Source: Wyeomyia smithii
Taxonomy: Eukaryota; Arthropoda; Insecta; Diptera; Culicidae
DNA length: 64,000 nucleotides
Assembly: GCF_029784165.1 (NCBI RefSeq)
Contig: NC_073695.1
Coordinates: 211,191,781 to 211,255,780, forward strand
Reading direction: 5' to 3'
The translations under genes were made by a program, and so were the position numbers. Positions 61,020 through 64,000 of the stretch are shown here, one piece after another. Below the pieces are notes generated by a model. That model had not been told where the DNA came from. It was given only the letters and a program-made list of their open reading frames with translations, and made no database searches. Position 1 is the stretch's first letter, and each line of letters opens with the position of its first letter.

Positions 61020-61320
61020 TACAAACACTGTACTGTTGAAAATGGTCAAGCTTTATTGAAACGCAGGTTTCTATTGATCTGATTGGTGGTTTAATGCTCG
61101 CTCTTCCTAAAACGGTCGACAAAATATTATACCTAGTTAAGCAGGAATGCACTCCTTGGACTATACAAGAGTCTGATTCTGTTCAAACCAATCAGTTTAT
61201 TAGTGGATGGCGCTAGGACGGTCCTAACTAAGCAGCGGTGGGTGGAGGCAGTAGCGCCAGCGGCAGCGAATAGCAGTAGTAGATAGCAACTGCGGATAGC
61301 AGCAACGGTATATCCGATCA
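61020..61320 (+). repeat. Dispersed repeat R1, copy
   Basis: TGTTGAAAATGGTCAAGC, CTGATTGGTGG, ACCAATCAGTTTATTAGTGG and a GC-rich AGCAGTAG/GCGGCAG tail, in the same order as at 59960-60420. Confidence 0.7.
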
Positions 61321-62107
61321 CTGTTGCAAGGGGTTGATTTACGGCAAACTAGATCGACCAGCAGCAAGCAGAGCTGCAGCAGACGGCTTTTTCGAATATT
61401 TCGCTGCCTTTCATGGCGGATGGATCAACAGAGTAAACAGCATCTTCCACAGCGCTAGATTTTGGATCTCCCTTCTGTGTGGGAAGCACCGTCAACATAC
61501 AGTCAAGTCCCCAGCTTTGTGAAAACTGAAGCCGTATTTTAAAGACGCCCACTTATTCTTCATTGAAGTAGTAAAAATGAGTATTCCACATCTGAGTAAC
61601 ACTACAGTAATGGCGAATTTTCTTTCTAGAAACAAAGTGCTATTTACTGTTAAGAACTGTTTAAGCATCATAAAAAATGCAGCCCCCGTGATTGGTTGGC
61701 AGTAACTTTACATAAAGAAAAACGAACAAATTGTCACAAAACTGCCATATTGTCGTTTTCGTTCAAAACTTGCACAATTCATCATTCATAGTTTAGAGAA
61801 AAGCGGGTTTCAAAATTTAAAACTAAACTTACCATTTTCAGTACTTCATCGGTAACTAAGTTTTCCGCAAAAACTATCAGGTAGACAACAGAATATAACA
61901 ATACGTGCTAGTGGCAAAATAACCTTAATTACTCCGTAATCAAATGACTTCACATTAATTCAACACAATTTCTTTTCATCTCCCTTTCAACAGGATCAAC
62001 ATGAAAACATATCGTTTGTGTCCCCAAACCTATTGCAAGAAATACATTGAGATAAGACAGGCTGTCGTCACGTCATTCTGATGTTATCTCATTCTTACGG
62101 CCGTGTC

Positions 62108-62482
62108 TTATAAACAACCCCCGAGTTCGGGTAGACTTTTATAGCACCGTCTGTAGAAAAAATTGACGTCTTCCTGGAGATCTTCTGCATTGCTAGAATT
62201 GCTGATTACTATGAAAAGTTTTATGTCGTCTATGTAATTCTTTTTAGGTATGAAAGAAATGTCATTTTCATACCAAATAAAAAGAAGTAAACCCAGAGCA
62301 CCCCAGAGGTGACTGGAATGGGTTTGAGAGTTTGCGATTTGTGAGAAATGACTGGAGCCAACGCAGAAGTTGAGAGGACGATCTATTTTTTGCAGCCTGA
62401 AGAGTAATAATGGTATGTCGATTCGGTTTAATACTTTACTGAAGTTAGTGTTAGGGGATTCTACGTGCCTACCATTATCCAA
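62108..62482 (-). pseudogene. Degenerate non-LTR retrotransposon reverse transcriptase, palm region
   Basis: A 124-codon minus-strand frame retains family landmarks. These are TNFSKVLNRIDIPLLLFRLQ (the D(F/L)SKAFD region), VGSSHFSQIANSQTHSSHLW (the SGVPQGSHLGP region, eroded), LLLFIWYENDIS, and the catalytic YIDDIKLFIVI. LQEDVNFFYRRC follows. The YADD Ala is replaced by Ile. It lacks start and end and is flanked by repeat sequence (62030-62110) shared with 39775-39855. Confidence 0.82.
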
Positions 62483-64000
62483 TCCATTGCGTTAAGAATA
62501 AATGTTACAAATTCTAAAAGATTCTAGGCCGCTGAACGATCCTCAAATGAGCCATGTTGTTTACTAGTGATATGGTTTTTACCTACTGGAAAATTATGTC
62601 ATTCACAGGTGACTAAAATATTTTTAGAATGCGAGAGATAATGTCAATAAGATTTTGTACCTGATAAACATTTCAAAGTTTCAGGGAATTTTCCAGTTTT
62701 TTTTCCAAGATAAATTGAAAAAAATATTGAAAAGGAACTGTAAGTTTTTCAGAAAGATTCTTCAAAAATATGAGAGCAGTTCCGCGAGGTCTAGGTCCTT
62801 TTGCTGGGTCTAATCTTTATAGAGCTTCTAGCACTTCGTGTTGAAAAGGTTGATTGATCGATACATGGTTAAAGATTTCGGTATGAACGTAGAGAAGTTA
62901 CGGTCCTGGTCTTCGTCAGAAAAAATCACAAAAAAATACAAATTTCAGAGTAGTTTTCGACTATCATTTTTTTATAAAATAAGTGCTGCTTGTAGTAGGT
63001 TCTATAACAAATTTTAAAGATATAGTTGAAATAGAATTGGTGAAATTTCAACTTTCCTAAAAACTGTTGAAAGAACAATATTGAGCTTTTTTGTATCGAA
63101 AGTTGGCACTGGATCGCCATTTAACTATTTTTCTGATAATTTCCATATAAAAATCTCGCACTTTTTAAAACTTAAACACACATTCACTTTCGACTGCAAG
63201 CACTTACTGCAAACTTTGGCCTCACGATGAATTTTTCTACTATAGCTATCAGAATAAAAACCATCAAAGTAGTGTTCTAGGTTCTATTATTTCTATGTAT
63301 TGCTTCTGTAATTTTCGAATAAGTAAATTGTAATTCTCAAAACTGCGGAAACCTTATCGAAACTGCTTAAAACACATGTGTGATTTACTGACATTTAAAT
63401 GTTGCCTATTCGTGCAGCGCTGCCAGATTGTTTTTTTGCTCGTATGTTTCAAAAGATCAATGAGTCGTTTTTCTCCGCACATTGCTTTTCATAACTTCCC
63501 ACGGAGCAATGCACCAGCAGAAACATATTCCAAAATCTCCGCATATTCAATAAGGTGAAACTTCGTGTTTGAATTTTGCAAGATAATTTTCTCGAAAATA
63601 ATTAAAATTACTAGTGTAAAACTTTGAACGATTGTATGCACTGCTAACGCATGCATAGAGTAGCAACTCAAGCGCTATTTATTAGGTGGAAGCTACACTC
63701 AAAATCGTCAATTGAAGAAACACATAACCTCGAAATTGTATGAAAAAATACACCGTCCAGTTTAACCATAAGCACTATTTTTATGAATGCAACATGATTT
63801 CGAGCTATTTTTTTGTATAATACCTTATCGTCAGTGCAATATAGTCTAATTGTCTGAATAACAAGTAAGACAACTATTAAAATATTTAAAAAAAATGTTT
63901 TGATATAGGTACAAATGAGAAAACAAAATGATTGTTTGATAATTAGATCTAAATGATATTATATGAAATGATATAATGAATATTCACAACATTTCACGAA
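62483..64000. other. AT-rich stretch without a recognised gene
   Basis: Runs to the window edge. No repeat pair, domain or splice structure was recognised. Confidence 0.4.

Noticed and set aside
1..64000. CRISPR arrays, bacterial operons, rRNA genes, mitochondrial insertions or endogenous viral genes
   Set aside because: None of the expected hallmarks were seen. The tandem repeats present have no spacer structure, and all retroelement-like protein text fits non-LTR elements.

Overview
This is eukaryotic, AT-rich, repeat-dense DNA. Long introns, tRNA-derived SINEs, Tc1/mariner relics, non-LTR reverse transcriptase relics and many terminal-inverted-repeat (TIR) elements suggest a dipteran with a large genome. 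A culicine mosquito (Aedes/Culex type) is the likeliest source. That assignment is inferred from the style of gene and repeats, because no species-diagnostic sequence was checked. No operons, rRNA genes, intact tRNA genes or CRISPR arrays were seen.

Only one host gene can be supported. It lies on the minus strand and encodes an RRM protein of the RBM24/RBM38 (SUP-12) family. Three coding exons join in frame: 45405-45169, 44994-44868 and a 61-base exon at 34052-33992. They have consensus splice sites and are separated by a 174-base intron and a 10.8-kb intron. Together they encode the first 141 residues plus two bases: the whole RRM and the conserved start of the C-terminal region. The remaining C-terminal exon or exons were not found; they lie further left or outside the window.

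The rest is intronic or intergenic and is shaped by mobile elements. Left part (1-18 kb): a SINE, a CGCG-rich TIR element, a 1.2-kb inverted-repeat element (5131-6354), a reverse transcriptase relic (7.2-7.9 kb), two inverted copies of one TIR element forming a 1.7-kb palindrome (11.7-13.4 kb), and a 2.6-kb minisatellite of about 66-70 base units (15.56-18.19 kb) with a TTAA-flanked element inserted. Middle (18-34 kb): sparsely annotated sequence, a mariner relic at 23.7 kb, and a nested cluster at 27.0-29.05 kb. That cluster has a CGCG element, a SINE, and a Tc1-like transposase relic split by a hAT-type element with an exact 8-bp target duplication. The long intron (34.05-44.87 kb) carries microsatellites, a second TTAA-flanked element and several copies of a dispersed repeat. 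Right part (45.4-64 kb): the gene's upstream region, a second hAT-type element, further TIR elements (48.3, 50.4-51.4, 52.0, 55.9 and 60.6 kb), a deleted Tc1-like transposase, and a second reverse transcriptase relic at 62.1-62.5 kb.

The clearest results are the spliced gene model and a set of insertions with exact target duplications. For some of these the pre-insertion site can be read from the surrounding repeat, reading frame or a paralogous empty copy. I saw no convincing new biological system.
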